Assembly (NCBI GenBank): GCA_949293815.1 | Contig: CASFEZ010000003.1 | Span: 54,689-118,688, forward strand | Direction of reading: 5' to 3' | DNA: 64,000 bases | Source: an uncultured Eubacteriales bacterium | GTDB lineage: Bacteria; Bacillota; Clostridia; Oscillospirales; Acutalibacteraceae | Shown: positions 25,240 to 34,335 of the stretch, one piece after another | Position numbering within the stretch: position 1 is the first letter of the stretch | How the letters are laid out: each line of letters starts with the position of its first letter | The notes under the pieces: model-generated | Database searches by the model: none | Told to the model about the DNA's origin: nothing | Seen by the model: only the letters and a program-made list of their open reading frames with translations | Translations under genes and position numbers: made by a program

Positions 25240-27426
25240 ATGCTTAGTGTTTTAATGCCTGTTTATAATGTAGAAAAGTATCTGCAAAAAACGCTGGACT
25301 GTGTTGCGGCGCAGACCTTTACGGATTTTGAAGTGATTATGTTAGACGACGGTTCTACCGATCAAAGCGGCGCCATTTGCGATGCTTTCTGCGAAAAAGA
25401 TAAGCGTTTCCGGGTGATTCACACCCCCAACGCCGGGGTGTCGGCGGCGCGGAACCGCTGTTTGCAGGAGGCCAAGGGCGAATACCTCTACTTTATGGAC
25501 AGTGACGATTTGATTTTGCCGGAGTCCTTCGAGGAGCTGTTTGCCGCCCTTTTTGCGCATCAGGCGGATATGTCCGCGGGCAATGTGTTTTATACTGACA
25601 ACCAGGGAAACCCGCTGGATCATTTGAATATGCACTGTCCCGTGAAAGATGAAATAATTACGGGCGAGGAATACCTGCGTAAGCTTTGCGAACCGTATTC
25701 GAATTTTTATTGTACTTTATGGAATAAAATTTACAAACGGGAAGTATTCGACGGCATCAATTTCCCGGTTGGCAAGATTAACGAGGATGAAGCGCGTATC
25801 CATGAAATCATTTACAATTGCAAAAAAATTGTGATTTCCCGGAAATGTTATTATACCTATATCAAGCATCCTGCCAGCATTACCGGCAGCCAATTCAGCC
25901 TGAAGAATTTGGACAGAGAAGACGCTTTTATCGAACGGGCTTTGTTTTTTGAAAAGCACGCTCTGCCCGAACTTGCGCAAATGACGGCGCTGAACGCATT
26001 GGATTCCGCCATTGTCACCTTTGCCAAATGCGTGCGCGGCGGTATGTATTACGGCAAAGTGAAAGCTCGTTTGCACGAGGATTTTGACTTTTTCTTCTCC
26101 CGGGCGCGGCAGGTCAAAAATATCAATCTCAAACAGCGCAAGGTGCTGACCATCGGCTGGGTGGTGCTGCATTTTCCGGATATCTACGCGAAATATGTGG
26201 CATTTCTTGCCAAGGTCAGCGATATGGGCTTTGGGCAGGCGTTTAAGGACGAGGTCTATAACTTCATCTTGGCGTGTTTCGCCTGCCTGCCCACAAAGGA
26301 TGTGATTGTATTCGAAAGCCATCCGGAAATGGCGTGTAATACCTATCCGGTGTACCGGTATCTTTTGGAAAAAGGCTTGAACGAAAAATATACCTTTGTC
26401 TGGCTAACCGAGCGCAAAGCCCGTTACCAGAACTTCCCGGAAAAAAATGTACGCTTTTTAACCGATGCCCCCCATGCCCGTACCGTTTTGGAAAAGCTCA
26501 AGTATATGAAAACCATTGCCACCGCCCGGGGGCTTGTGTACAGCAACCGCCTGTTGGGCGTTTATGGAAAAGACCGCCTGTCCCTCTGCCTGGAGCACGG
26601 TATGCCCTTAAAACGCTCCAACGGCACCTATTGCATCAACAACCGCTGTACCGCGAGCCTTTGCGAATCCGAATTTTTTGCCGATGTATTCAGCGAGGAC
26701 TTCCGGGTGGACAAGGACAAGCTGATTTATATGGGCTTCCCGCGCAACGACCTTTTGCTGCGGGAAAATCCATCTTTGCAAAAATTTGGTTTTGCCGGTT
26801 ATGATAAGGTGGTTTTCTGGCTGCCGACCTTCCGCCAGCGCAATGTGGCTGCTAAGAATAAAAGGGTGAGCGACTATGAAATGACTGTACACGGTACGGG
26901 GCTGCCCACGCTGGAAACGCAGGAGGATTTGCAGAAAGTCAATGACTTTTTGGCAAAACAGAACTGCCTTTTACTCATAAAGCCCCATCCGTCACAGGAT
27001 TTGTCGGCGATGGCTGCCATTGACCTTTCGCATATTGTGCTGCTGAGTGACGAACTGCTGCGGGAAAAAGGCGTGCAGCTTTATGAGCTGCTGGGACGCT
27101 GCGATGCGCTGATTACCGACTATTCCTCGGTCTATTATGATTTTCTGCTCTGCGATAAGCCCATCGGATTGACCATTGACGATTTGGCGGAATACACGGC
27201 GAAGCGCGGCTTTGTGTTCAAAGACCCCTTGGAAATCCTGAAAGGGGAACATCTTTCGACCGTGGATGATTTATTGACCTTCCTTGCCCATGTCAAACAC
27301 GGCGAGGATGTCACAGGGGCTGAGCGCCGCGCCGTGATGCACAAAATACATACCATAACCGACGGCAGCTCTGCGCAGCGGGTCGGCGATTATATCATCG
27401 AGCAGCTGGAAAAAAAGAAAAAATAA
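25240..27426 (+). CDS. Two-domain glycosyltransferase / CDP-glycerol glycerophosphotransferase
   Basis: A 728-residue cytoplasmic enzyme joining two modules. Residues 1 to about 240 are a GT2 (GT-A) glycosyltransferase: VLMPVYNVEKYLQKTLD, MLDDGSTDQSG, AARNRCLQEAKGEYLYFMDSDD. Residues about 350-728 are a TagF/CDP-glycerol glycerophosphotransferase: YMGFPRNDLLL, LLIKPHPSQD, RCDALITDYSSVYYDFLL and DKPIGLTIDDLAEY. Such fusions build poly(glycerol-phosphate)-type or capsule/teichoic-acid-like polymers. The ATG at 25240 follows GGGAGG. It is 13 bases upstream of the CpXC gene. Confidence 0.88.
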   Translation: MLSVLMPVYNVEKYLQKTLDCVAAQTFTDFEVIMLDDGSTDQSGAICDAFCEKDKRFRVIHTPNAGVSAARNRCLQEAKGEYLYFMDSDDLILPESFEELFAALFAHQADMSAGNVFYTDNQGNPLDHLNMHCPVKDEIITGEEYLRKLCEPYSNFYCTLWNKIYKREVFDGINFPVGKINEDEARIHEIIYNCKKIVISRKCYYTYIKHPASITGSQFSLKNLDREDAFIERALFFEKHALPELAQMTALNALDSAIVTFAKCVRGGMYYGKVKARLHEDFDFFFSRARQVKNINLKQRKVLTIGWVVLHFPDIYAKYVAFLAKVSDMGFGQAFKDEVYNFILACFACLPTKDVIVFESHPEMACNTYPVYRYLLEKGLNEKYTFVWLTERKARYQNFPEKNVRFLTDAPHARTVLEKLKYMKTIATARGLVYSNRLLGVYGKDRLSLCLEHGMPLKRSNGTYCINNRCTASLCESEFFADVFSEDFRVDKDKLIYMGFPRNDLLLRENPSLQKFGFAGYDKVVFWLPTFRQRNVAAKNKRVSDYEMTVHGTGLPTLETQEDLQKVNDFLAKQNCLLLIKPHPSQDLSAMAAIDLSHIVLLSDELLREKGVQLYELLGRCDALITDYSSVYYDFLLCDKPIGLTIDDLAEYTAKRGFVFKDPLEILKGEHLSTVDDLLTFLAHVKHGEDVTGAERRAVMHKIHTITDGSSAQRVGDYIIEQLEKKKK

Positions 27427-27439
27427 AGGGGAGGCTCCC

Positions 27440-28093
27440 ATGTCCGTATCCCAGGTAATTCGCCTGACCTGTCCCCATTGCCATAAAACGGCGGAGGACA
27501 CCATTTATACCCAGATAGACGCCCAAAAGGACAAGGCCATTGCGCGGCAAGTCACAAATGGACAGCTGTTTTGGCAAATTTGTCCCCACTGCGGACAAAG
27601 CATTCCCCTGTCTTACGGCTGTATCTATGAAAACCACGAAAAGCAGTTTATGGTTTCGCTGGTGCCCGGCATCCGGCAGGAAACCGCCAGGGAAGCGGCA
27701 GAGGAACTGAAACTGCGAATCCTTGACGATGCGCAGGCGGCCCGGTGGCGTCTGCGGCTGGTGCCCGATGCCAATGCGCTGGTAGAAAAAGTGCGCCTGT
27801 TTGAGCGCGGACGGGACGACCGGCTGATGGAGCTGTGCAAGTACCATGTGTGGCTGGATGTCAGGCAGCAGTATCCTGATGTTGTGATACTGGCGCTTTA
27901 TTATGAGCCGGCGGGAGACGGTGAAAAGCTGACTGTGCTCTGTAAAGACCGGGCGCCTTTGGCTGTCCCTTTGTCCGATGAGATGCTGCAAGCCGTGCGG
28001 AAAACCTATAACGAGGCGCTTTTGGCAGAGCCCGCCGTTTTTTGCGTAGATGCGTTCTGGGCTGCGGAAATTTTAAACAAAAAGAACCGATAA
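27440..28093 (+). CDS. CpXC-domain protein
   Basis: A 217-residue protein opening with LTCPHCHKTAEDTIYTQID and ICPHCGQ, the paired CPxC motifs of the CpXC domain, likely a zinc ribbon at the head of an otherwise uncharacterised fold. The rest is alpha/beta without a signal or membrane helix. A GGGGAGG site precedes it. Position after the polymer synthase gene suggests co-transcription but gives no function. Confidence 0.85.
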   Translation: MSVSQVIRLTCPHCHKTAEDTIYTQIDAQKDKAIARQVTNGQLFWQICPHCGQSIPLSYGCIYENHEKQFMVSLVPGIRQETAREAAEELKLRILDDAQAARWRLRLVPDANALVEKVRLFERGRDDRLMELCKYHVWLDVRQQYPDVVILALYYEPAGDGEKLTVLCKDRAPLAVPLSDEMLQAVRKTYNEALLAEPAVFCVDAFWAAEILNKKNR

Positions 28094-28134
28094 TGACTGT
28101 GGGCAGCTGCGTAAAATAGTCAACAAATCAACAA

Positions 28135-28178
28135 CTGTCTATGGACTTTTTCCATTTTTTTAGCTATAATATAGACAG
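28135..28178 (+). promoter_or_regulatory. Promoter bracketed by an 8-bp inverted repeat
   Basis: TGGACT (28142-28147), 17-base spacer, TATAAT (28165-28170). CTGTCTAT (28135-28142) and its complement ATAGACAG (28171-28178) sit exactly at the outer edges of the promoter, so either DNA-binding half-sites or a cruciform could control it. Confidence 0.6.
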
Positions 28179-28197
28179 CATGAAAAGGAGGCTGCTT

Positions 28198-29274
28198 ATG
28201 ATAAGAAAACGAAGCCTTGCCGCCCTTCTGGCGGTTCTGACCCTGTTTTGCTGTACATCAGCTGCTTTTGCAGCAGACGAAACCGCACTGCCGCTTGCTG
28301 CGGGATTAGAAGCGCTGCAAGCGCAGTTCCAGCCGGGCATCGGACCCGAAACCAACGGTTATACGCTGGATTACCGGTATTATTCACCGGTGGGCACGAC
28401 CGATTCGCAAAAATATCCGCTGGTCATCTGGCTGCATGGCATGAGCGAAGGTGCTTACGAGGGCAAGCAGGTTATCAATAACGATATCGCATATTGGACA
28501 AGCGCGGAATTTCAAAGCCGGTTTTCCGATGCCGGAGGCGCTTTCATATTAGCGCCGCGTTCGCTCGAGGAACGGATGATTTTCTGGGACGATTCCATGA
28601 TTGAACCACTGCGGGCAACCATTGACGATTTTATTGAAAAAAACGCAGAGAATATCGATGTGACGCGCATTTATATCGGCGGCTTTTCCATGGGCGGTAA
28701 AATGACCCTGAAAATGGCTGTCGCTTATCCCGAAATGTTTGCTGCCGCATTCCCTATCTGCCCTGCCTGGGCGATGGACGCGCAGTATGCGCAGTATCTG
28801 GCGGATATGCCGATTTGGCTTACCTCCGGCACCTTGGATCCGCTGGTCAATTACTATACCTCGGTTACTCCTACCTGGAACCGCATTGTCGCCGCCAGCA
28901 GCCAGCCGGAAAACTGCCGTTTTTCCACCCTTTCGCGTGTCTGCTATCCGGATGGTTCCCCGACCTCCAGCTCGCACCACGCCTGGTTTGCGGTGAATTA
29001 TGATATGTTTTCCATTGAAAATGGCGACTATCCCCATATGTCAACAATCGATGGGAACGGCCGCGCCGTAACACTGACTTATCCGAACGGCATGATTGCC
29101 TGGCTGAGTCAGTTTTCATCCGAATATGACGGTGCGCCCATCGATGGCACCGGCAATTTGAATATCGGTTCGCATAATCTATTTTCTATACAAACCATGA
29201 TTGATTTTTTTGAAACGCTGGTTTCCATTTTTGAAACCATTGTAAATACCCTGCGCGCTGCTTTTGCCGTCTGA
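28198..29274 (+). CDS. Secreted alpha/beta-hydrolase (esterase/peptidase S9-like)
   Basis: A 358-residue exported protein: signal peptide LLAVLTLFCCTSAAFAADE, then an alpha/beta-hydrolase fold. The nucleophile elbow is GGFSMGGK, the acid is likely in SGTLDPLVNY and the catalytic His in SSHHAWF. LVIWLHGMSEGAYEG forms the oxyanion region. This set matches PHB-depolymerase/feruloyl-esterase-like or prolyl-oligopeptidase-like enzymes; the substrate cannot be read off. The ATG at 28198 lies behind AAAAGGAGG; a C-terminal hydrophobic stretch may attach it to the surface. Confidence 0.85.
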   Translation: MIRKRSLAALLAVLTLFCCTSAAFAADETALPLAAGLEALQAQFQPGIGPETNGYTLDYRYYSPVGTTDSQKYPLVIWLHGMSEGAYEGKQVINNDIAYWTSAEFQSRFSDAGGAFILAPRSLEERMIFWDDSMIEPLRATIDDFIEKNAENIDVTRIYIGGFSMGGKMTLKMAVAYPEMFAAAFPICPAWAMDAQYAQYLADMPIWLTSGTLDPLVNYYTSVTPTWNRIVAASSQPENCRFSTLSRVCYPDGSPTSSSHHAWFAVNYDMFSIENGDYPHMSTIDGNGRAVTLTYPNGMIAWLSQFSSEYDGAPIDGTGNLNIGSHNLFSIQTMIDFFETLVSIFETIVNTLRAAFAV

Positions 29275-29308
29275 CGGTTTTCTGCGGCGCATATTCTCAA
29301 AAACAGCT

Positions 29309-29360
29309 CACCGGAAATACACGGTTGTGTACCTGATTTCCGGTGATTTTGTATTTTTTT
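29309..29360 (+). terminator. Intrinsic terminator
   Basis: Perfect 10-bp stem CACCGGAAAT/ATTTCCGGTG and a T-rich tail ending near 29360. Confidence 0.85.
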
Positions 29361-29381
29361 ATAAGGATTGGCTAAAATCGA

Positions 29382-29410
29382 TTGCTTTTGCTGTAAAAAC
29401 TTTGTATAAT
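29382..29410 (+). promoter_or_regulatory. Sigma-A promoter of the ceramidase-like gene
   Basis: TTGCTT (29382-29387), 17-base spacer, TATAAT (29405-29410), 27 bases before the ATG at 29437. Confidence 0.75.
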
Positions 29411-29436
29411 ACAAAAAGAAAGAGGTGTTCTGAACG

Positions 29437-30873
29437 ATGGGTATTGATTTTAACGCGCTGGCGGCAAAAGCAGTAACCGCCATATCGAAGAAAAACAGCG
29501 CGTCTGTCCATAAAAAATATGCCGCGCCTGCCATCCCGCAGGCGGAGCCGATTCGCTTTTCGGGCGGGCAATATATTTGCGGCTATGCCTGTAAAACCGT
29601 TATGCCCGCAAGCGTCACAGATTCTTTTTACGCTATAGCCGGTCATGCACCCGGGGTGCCGATGGAGGGCGTACATGACCCGATTACCGTCAGCGCCATG
29701 TGGATTGGCTGCGAGGGCGGCGCGGTGCTGATGGTGGCGGCGGATATTATTGGCCTGACCAATACCGAAGTGCGGCAGATTCGTCAGAGATTGCTGCCCT
29801 TTTGCCTGGAAACCGGCTGCAAAAGCGTGAATATCTGTTGCTCTCATACCCACGCGGGGTTTGATACCGTGGGCTATTGGGGTAAGCTGCCGCTGACTGG
29901 CAAAAATGACGCCTATATGGCGCAGCTGTTCGACAGCATTTGTGCCGTCTGCCGCAAGGCATACGATAACCGCCGACCGGGGACGCTGCACCTTGGCTAT
30001 GCCCATGTGCCGGACGCGCAGCATATCCGCAGCTATCCTAAGGTATATCACGATACCCTGACCCGGTTGCGCTTTGTGCCCGCAGACGGCAGCGCGGAAA
30101 TCTGGTTTTTGAACTTTGCTGCCCATCCCAATACCTTAGGCGGCGCCAATCGGTTTGTCAGCGCCGACTATCCTTACTATTTGCGCGAGTCCATTATGCG
30201 CCAGAAGCGGGCGCAGGTGCTTTTCGGTGTCGGCGCCATCGGGGCGGTTGACCCCGGGATGTACAGCGATGACCGCGCCGAGCGTACGCGCCTGCAGGGC
30301 GAGGCGCTGGCAGCTGCGGCGCTGGCGATTGACAGGGAAGAGGAGCTGAAGCCCGAAATGGCGGTGCTTTGCCAGCCTTTTTATTATCCGGTTGACAATA
30401 CGGTGCTCAACTTTCTGTCGATGCTCGGGGTGATGAGCTGCGATAAATACCCCTGCGAAAAAGGCGCACTGCAAATGGCGCTGAAATCGGAGATGACCCT
30501 GCTGCAATTCGGACGGCTTCAGGTTTTGCTGCTGCCCGGCGAATTATTCCCGGCGCTGGCCTACGGCGGGTATCGGGATAAAAACCATTCCGCCGCCGGC
30601 AAAAGCGAGAGTGAAAACCCCGAACCGCTGACGCAGATTGCCGGGGATGAGGAATTGCTGATTTTCGGCGTGACGAACGATATGACCGGCTATGTAGTGC
30701 CCCCGAATGAATTTGTGCTGAACCCGAATAGTCCCTACCTGGATTCTGCCGTGGACAAGTTCGGCAATAAGCACTACCACGAAACCAATTCCCTCGGTCT
30801 GCTCTCCGCCGAAACCATCGCCGAAACCTTCCGACAGATGGTGCGCGCCATGGGTAAAAAAACGGACAGCTAA
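29437..30873 (+). CDS. Neutral/alkaline ceramidase-like protein
   Basis: A 478-residue protein with no signal peptide. Landmarks of the neutral/alkaline non-lysosomal ceramidase N-terminal domain are present: ALMVAADIIGL-like strand, CCSHTHAGFD (zinc-binding histidines), NFAAHPNTLGG and FVSADYPYYL. Known members cut the amide of ceramide; in this setting the true substrate may be another N-acyl or acyl compound, since bacteria of this type lack ceramide of their own (inference). It has its own promoter and an AAAGAGGTG ribosome site. Confidence 0.78.
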   Translation: MGIDFNALAAKAVTAISKKNSASVHKKYAAPAIPQAEPIRFSGGQYICGYACKTVMPASVTDSFYAIAGHAPGVPMEGVHDPITVSAMWIGCEGGAVLMVAADIIGLTNTEVRQIRQRLLPFCLETGCKSVNICCSHTHAGFDTVGYWGKLPLTGKNDAYMAQLFDSICAVCRKAYDNRRPGTLHLGYAHVPDAQHIRSYPKVYHDTLTRLRFVPADGSAEIWFLNFAAHPNTLGGANRFVSADYPYYLRESIMRQKRAQVLFGVGAIGAVDPGMYSDDRAERTRLQGEALAAAALAIDREEELKPEMAVLCQPFYYPVDNTVLNFLSMLGVMSCDKYPCEKGALQMALKSEMTLLQFGRLQVLLLPGELFPALAYGGYRDKNHSAAGKSESENPEPLTQIAGDEELLIFGVTNDMTGYVVPPNEFVLNPNSPYLDSAVDKFGNKHYHETNSLGLLSAETIAETFRQMVRAMGKKTDS

Positions 30874-30903
30874 CTTGACTTCATTATAAAATACGCAACA
30901 AAA

Positions 30904-30936
30904 AACGGAGCCGTTTTAAGCGGTTCCGTTCTTTTT
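30904..30936. terminator. Bidirectional terminator between convergent genes
   Basis: AACGGAGCCG (30904-30913) pairs with CGGTTCCGTT (30921-30930) with mismatched G and T, then a T-run. It overlaps the 3' end of the MATE gene. Confidence 0.65.
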
Positions 30937-32310
30937 ATAAGTGATAGGCGGCGGGGCGTTTTGTTTTAAGTTCTTGAAGAACTGTCGCAGCGTTACCGCC
31001 GCGATGATTGTCATCAGCACTTCGGCAGCTGCCTGTGCGTAGGGCAGACCATACAGCGGCCAGAGGTAGTTGAACAGGAAAATAAAGGGAATTTCAAATA
31101 CCACCTTGCGCAGGATTGCGAAAACCAGCGATTCTCTGCCGAAGCCGGTGGCCTGAAACAGCGCGACAACCAGAAAGTCAAAAGCCAAAAAGGGCTGCGC
31201 CAAACAGAAGCCTTTGAGCATTCTTGCGCCGTACGCAATGGTTTCCGGGTCGTCAATAAATACCCGGTTCAGCGGTTCGGATGCGAAGAACATGACCAGC
31301 GTGGAAAGAATCAAAATGCTTTCTGAGATAACGGCGGAAAAGCGCAGCGTTTTTTTCATGCGCGTGTGGTCGCCGGAGGCGTAAGTATAGCTGATAAGCG
31401 GCATTACGCCCTGGGAAATGCCCTGCGCAATATACATGGGAATGGTATTGATCTTGGTGCAAATGCCCATGGCAGCCAGCGCCGCAGCGCCGAAGGGCGC
31501 GGCAAGATTGTTCAAAATCATACTGCCGGTTACATTTAAAAGGTTTTGGATGGATGCCGGAACGCCAACGCCCATAACCCCCTTGACGATGTTTTTGCGA
31601 AAGCCGAAGGCCTTGGGGGAAATACAGACGACGGTTTTGCCGCGCTTGGCAAACAGATAAATCAGAAAATACAGCACCGCGAAGCAGTTGGATAAAAAGG
31701 TGGCAAGCCCCGCGCCGGCAGCGCCCATATTGAGCCCCCAGGGCATAATAAAGATGGGGTCAAGCGCAATATTCAAAAAACAGCCGCTCATGGTGCCGAT
31801 GCTGGCGTGCACGGCAGCACCCTCCGCGCGAATCAGATACGCCATGACCACATTCAGTATTGAAGGCGCTGCGCCGAACGAAACCGTCCACAGCAAATAG
31901 CTTTGGGTCGCATCCGCAGTGGTGCTGTCGGTGCCGATTAAGCGCAGCAGCTGCGGTTGGAATATCGCGCAAAGGACGGAAAACAGAATGCCGGCAAAAA
32001 ACGAGCCGTAGAAGCCAAACGCGCTGCTTCTGCGCACGGTTTCGCTGTCCTTGCTGCCCAGCGCCCGGCTGAGCATACTGGAGCTGCCAATGCCGAACAG
32101 ATTGTTGACCGCGTTAAACGCCAGCAGCACCGGCGCCGCCAATGTTACCGCCGCCGTCTGTACCGGGTCATTGAGCAGACCGACAAAATAGGTGTCTGCG
32201 GTATTGTACAATACCATAACCAACGAACTCAAAACAGTTGGAACGGAAAGCGCAGCCACCGCGCGGGGAATGGGCAGCGATTCAAACAACTCTTCTTTTG
32301 TGTAACGCAT
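30916..32310 (-). CDS. MATE-family multidrug efflux transporter
   Basis: A 464-residue integral membrane protein with about twelve hydrophobic segments arranged as two homologous halves, typical of MATE cation/drug antiporters. Recognisable pieces are FVGLLNDPVQTAAVTLAAP, LFGIGSSSMLSRALGSKD and the second-half ISQGVMPLISYTYASGD. It would expel organic cations using sodium or proton gradients; the substrate is unknown. A GGTGAA ribosome site precedes the ATG. The next two genes upstream encode an ABC exporter pair. Confidence 0.92.
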   Translation of the reverse strand: MRYTKEELFESLPIPRAVAALSVPTVLSSLVMVLYNTADTYFVGLLNDPVQTAAVTLAAPVLLAFNAVNNLFGIGSSSMLSRALGSKDSETVRRSSAFGFYGSFFAGILFSVLCAIFQPQLLRLIGTDSTTADATQSYLLWTVSFGAAPSILNVVMAYLIRAEGAAVHASIGTMSGCFLNIALDPIFIMPWGLNMGAAGAGLATFLSNCFAVLYFLIYLFAKRGKTVVCISPKAFGFRKNIVKGVMGVGVPASIQNLLNVTGSMILNNLAAPFGAAALAAMGICTKINTIPMYIAQGISQGVMPLISYTYASGDHTRMKKTLRFSAVISESILILSTLVMFFASEPLNRVFIDDPETIAYGARMLKGFCLAQPFLAFDFLVVALFQATGFGRESLVFAILRKVVFEIPFIFLFNYLWPLYGLPYAQAAAEVLMTIIAAVTLRQFFKNLKQNAPPPITYKKNGTA

Positions 32311-32418
32311 AAAATGAATTTCACCAGATTTGTTGACCGGGATTGGTTGTTTTATAAAATAAAAACAGGAGCCGAAAAAATGGGAAACAGGAGAAAGGTA
32401 CTGTCTTTATTGGCGTTT

Positions 32419-34335
32419 TTATTCCGCTTCCTCCGGCGGGATACCGCCCTGATATTGGCTGTTGTACAGCGAAGCGTAAAAGCCGTTTTTCGCCAGCAGC
32501 TCTTCGTGGGTGCCCTGTTCCACAATGGCACCCCGGCGCATCACCAGGATGACATCCGCGTTTTTAATGGTAGACAGGCGGTGGGCAATCACAAAGTTGG
32601 TGCGCCCTTCCATCAGGTTATTCATGGCCTCCTGAATTTGCAGCTCCGTGCGGGTATCGACCGAGCTGGTTGCTTCGTCCAGTATCAGTACCGCCGGATC
32701 GGTCAGCAGCGCACGGGCAATGGAAAGCAGCTGTCGCTGTCCCTGGGAAATATTGGCTCCGTTTTCCTCCAGAATCGTATCGTATCCGTCCGGAAGGCTC
32801 ATAATAAAGTCATGCAGCTTTGCTGCCTTTGCCGCATCAACGATTTCATCGTCGGTGGCATCCATACGTCCGTAAGCGATATTCCGCTTTACCGTTCCCT
32901 TAAATATCCAGGTGTCTTGCAACACCATGCCGAACTGGTCGCGCAGATTTTCACGGGAAAGCTCGCGAATATCTATTCCGTCCAGAGTAATGGAGCCATC
33001 GTCAATGTCATAAAAACGCATCAGCAAATTGACCAGAGTGGTTTTGCCAGCGCCGGTCGGACCGACAATGGCAACCAGCTGTCCCTTTTCCGCTTTCAGG
33101 TTCAAGTCCTCAATCAGCGGCTTGTCCGGCAGGTATCGGAAGCTGACATGGCGGAACTCAACCACACCCTCAGCGTCCTTTAATTCATGTACAGGCGTAT
33201 CCGCCGGCTCGTCTTCTTCATCCAACAGGGTGAATACGCGCTCCGCAGACGCCAGACAGGATTGAATGGTATTGATGATGCTTGCAATATTGTTAATAGG
33301 GCTGGAAAACAGGGAGGCATATTGAATAAAGGAAATGATAATGCCGATATTGGTATTCAAATGACCAGGCTGGTTTTCCTCCAGGCTGAGAACAATCAAG
33401 GCGCCCGCAAAGCAGACCAGTACATAGGTAAAGTTGGAAAAGAAGTTGAGAATCGGACGCAAAAGACCGGAAACAAAGTTCGCGCGTACCGAGCTGACTT
33501 GCAGTTCATCGGTGATTTCGTCAAATTCGCGAATGGCCTCTTTCTCATGGTTAAAAATGCGGACGATATTGTGACCGGTATACATTTCTTCAATATGACC
33601 GTTCAAATCGCCGACCCGATCCCAATACAGGCGAAACAGTTTTTTGGATTTTTTGGAAATAATGCGGGCAAAAAATCCGCTGATAGGCACCAAAATCATG
33701 GAAACAATCGCCAGCCGCCAGTTGATGACAAACATGATAATCGCCACGCCGATGACCTGAATGGCGGAGGTCAATACGGTGGTGATATTGTTCTGCAAAG
33801 AATTCGACAGGTTGTCGCAGTCGTTAATCATTTTGCTCAGGATCTCGCCCTTGGTATTTTTGTCAAAATACCGCAGAGGCATATGCGAGAGCTTATAGTT
33901 AACCTTTTCGCGGATATCGCATACCAGTTTTTGCGACACACCTGCCATAATATAAGTTTGAATAAACGAAAAAAAGGTGTAGCCGAAATAGAAAAGAAAA
34001 ATTTGCAGCAGCAGCCGGATGATATTGTCAAAATTCATGTCGTATCCGGCAATATTAAGTTTATTGTTGATTTCAACGGTAAAAGCCTCAACGATGTCGC
34101 CGAAAATATCCGGCGTAAAAATATTAAGCACCGTAGCGGCGGAAGCAACGATAAACACAACGATAACGGCGACGCGGTATGGCTTGAGCATACTGACCAG
34201 CCGCAGCAACGTGCCTTTAAAATGCTCGGGCTTCTGGTCGTTTTTTTCCTTTTTTCGATAGGCGGCGTATTTGTTCTTTTTGGCTTCGTCCACAGTGCCG
34301 GCTGCCACGGTCGGGGTTGTCTTGTCCTTTTTCAT
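32419..34335 (-). CDS. ABC exporter half, multidrug type (second subunit)
   Basis: A 638-residue fusion of a six-helix exporter domain and an ATPase. Walker A GPTGAGKTTLV, signature ISQGQRQL, Walker B VLILDEATSSVD, H-loop VIAHRLST. About 40 charged residues precede the first helix. Its ATG overlaps the stop of the partner gene, so both are translated together as a BmrCD/LmrCD-like heterodimer pumping drugs or lipids (substrate inferred from family only). Confidence 0.92.
   Translation of the reverse strand: MKKDKTTPTVAAGTVDEAKKNKYAAYRKKEKNDQKPEHFKGTLLRLVSMLKPYRVAVIVVFIVASAATVLNIFTPDIFGDIVEAFTVEINNKLNIAGYDMNFDNIIRLLLQIFLFYFGYTFFSFIQTYIMAGVSQKLVCDIREKVNYKLSHMPLRYFDKNTKGEILSKMINDCDNLSNSLQNNITTVLTSAIQVIGVAIIMFVINWRLAIVSMILVPISGFFARIISKKSKKLFRLYWDRVGDLNGHIEEMYTGHNIVRIFNHEKEAIREFDEITDELQVSSVRANFVSGLLRPILNFFSNFTYVLVCFAGALIVLSLEENQPGHLNTNIGIIISFIQYASLFSSPINNIASIINTIQSCLASAERVFTLLDEEDEPADTPVHELKDAEGVVEFRHVSFRYLPDKPLIEDLNLKAEKGQLVAIVGPTGAGKTTLVNLLMRFYDIDDGSITLDGIDIRELSRENLRDQFGMVLQDTWIFKGTVKRNIAYGRMDATDDEIVDAAKAAKLHDFIMSLPDGYDTILEENGANISQGQRQLLSIARALLTDPAVLILDEATSSVDTRTELQIQEAMNNLMEGRTNFVIAHRLSTIKNADVILVMRRGAIVEQGTHEELLAKNGFYASLYNSQYQGGIPPEEAE

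Noticed and set aside
31957-33183. 408-residue plus-strand ORF, and a similar one at 33187-34386
   Set aside because: Both lie antisense to MATE/ABC transporter genes with complete motifs; the composition (His/Gln/Arg-rich) is typical of shadow frames.
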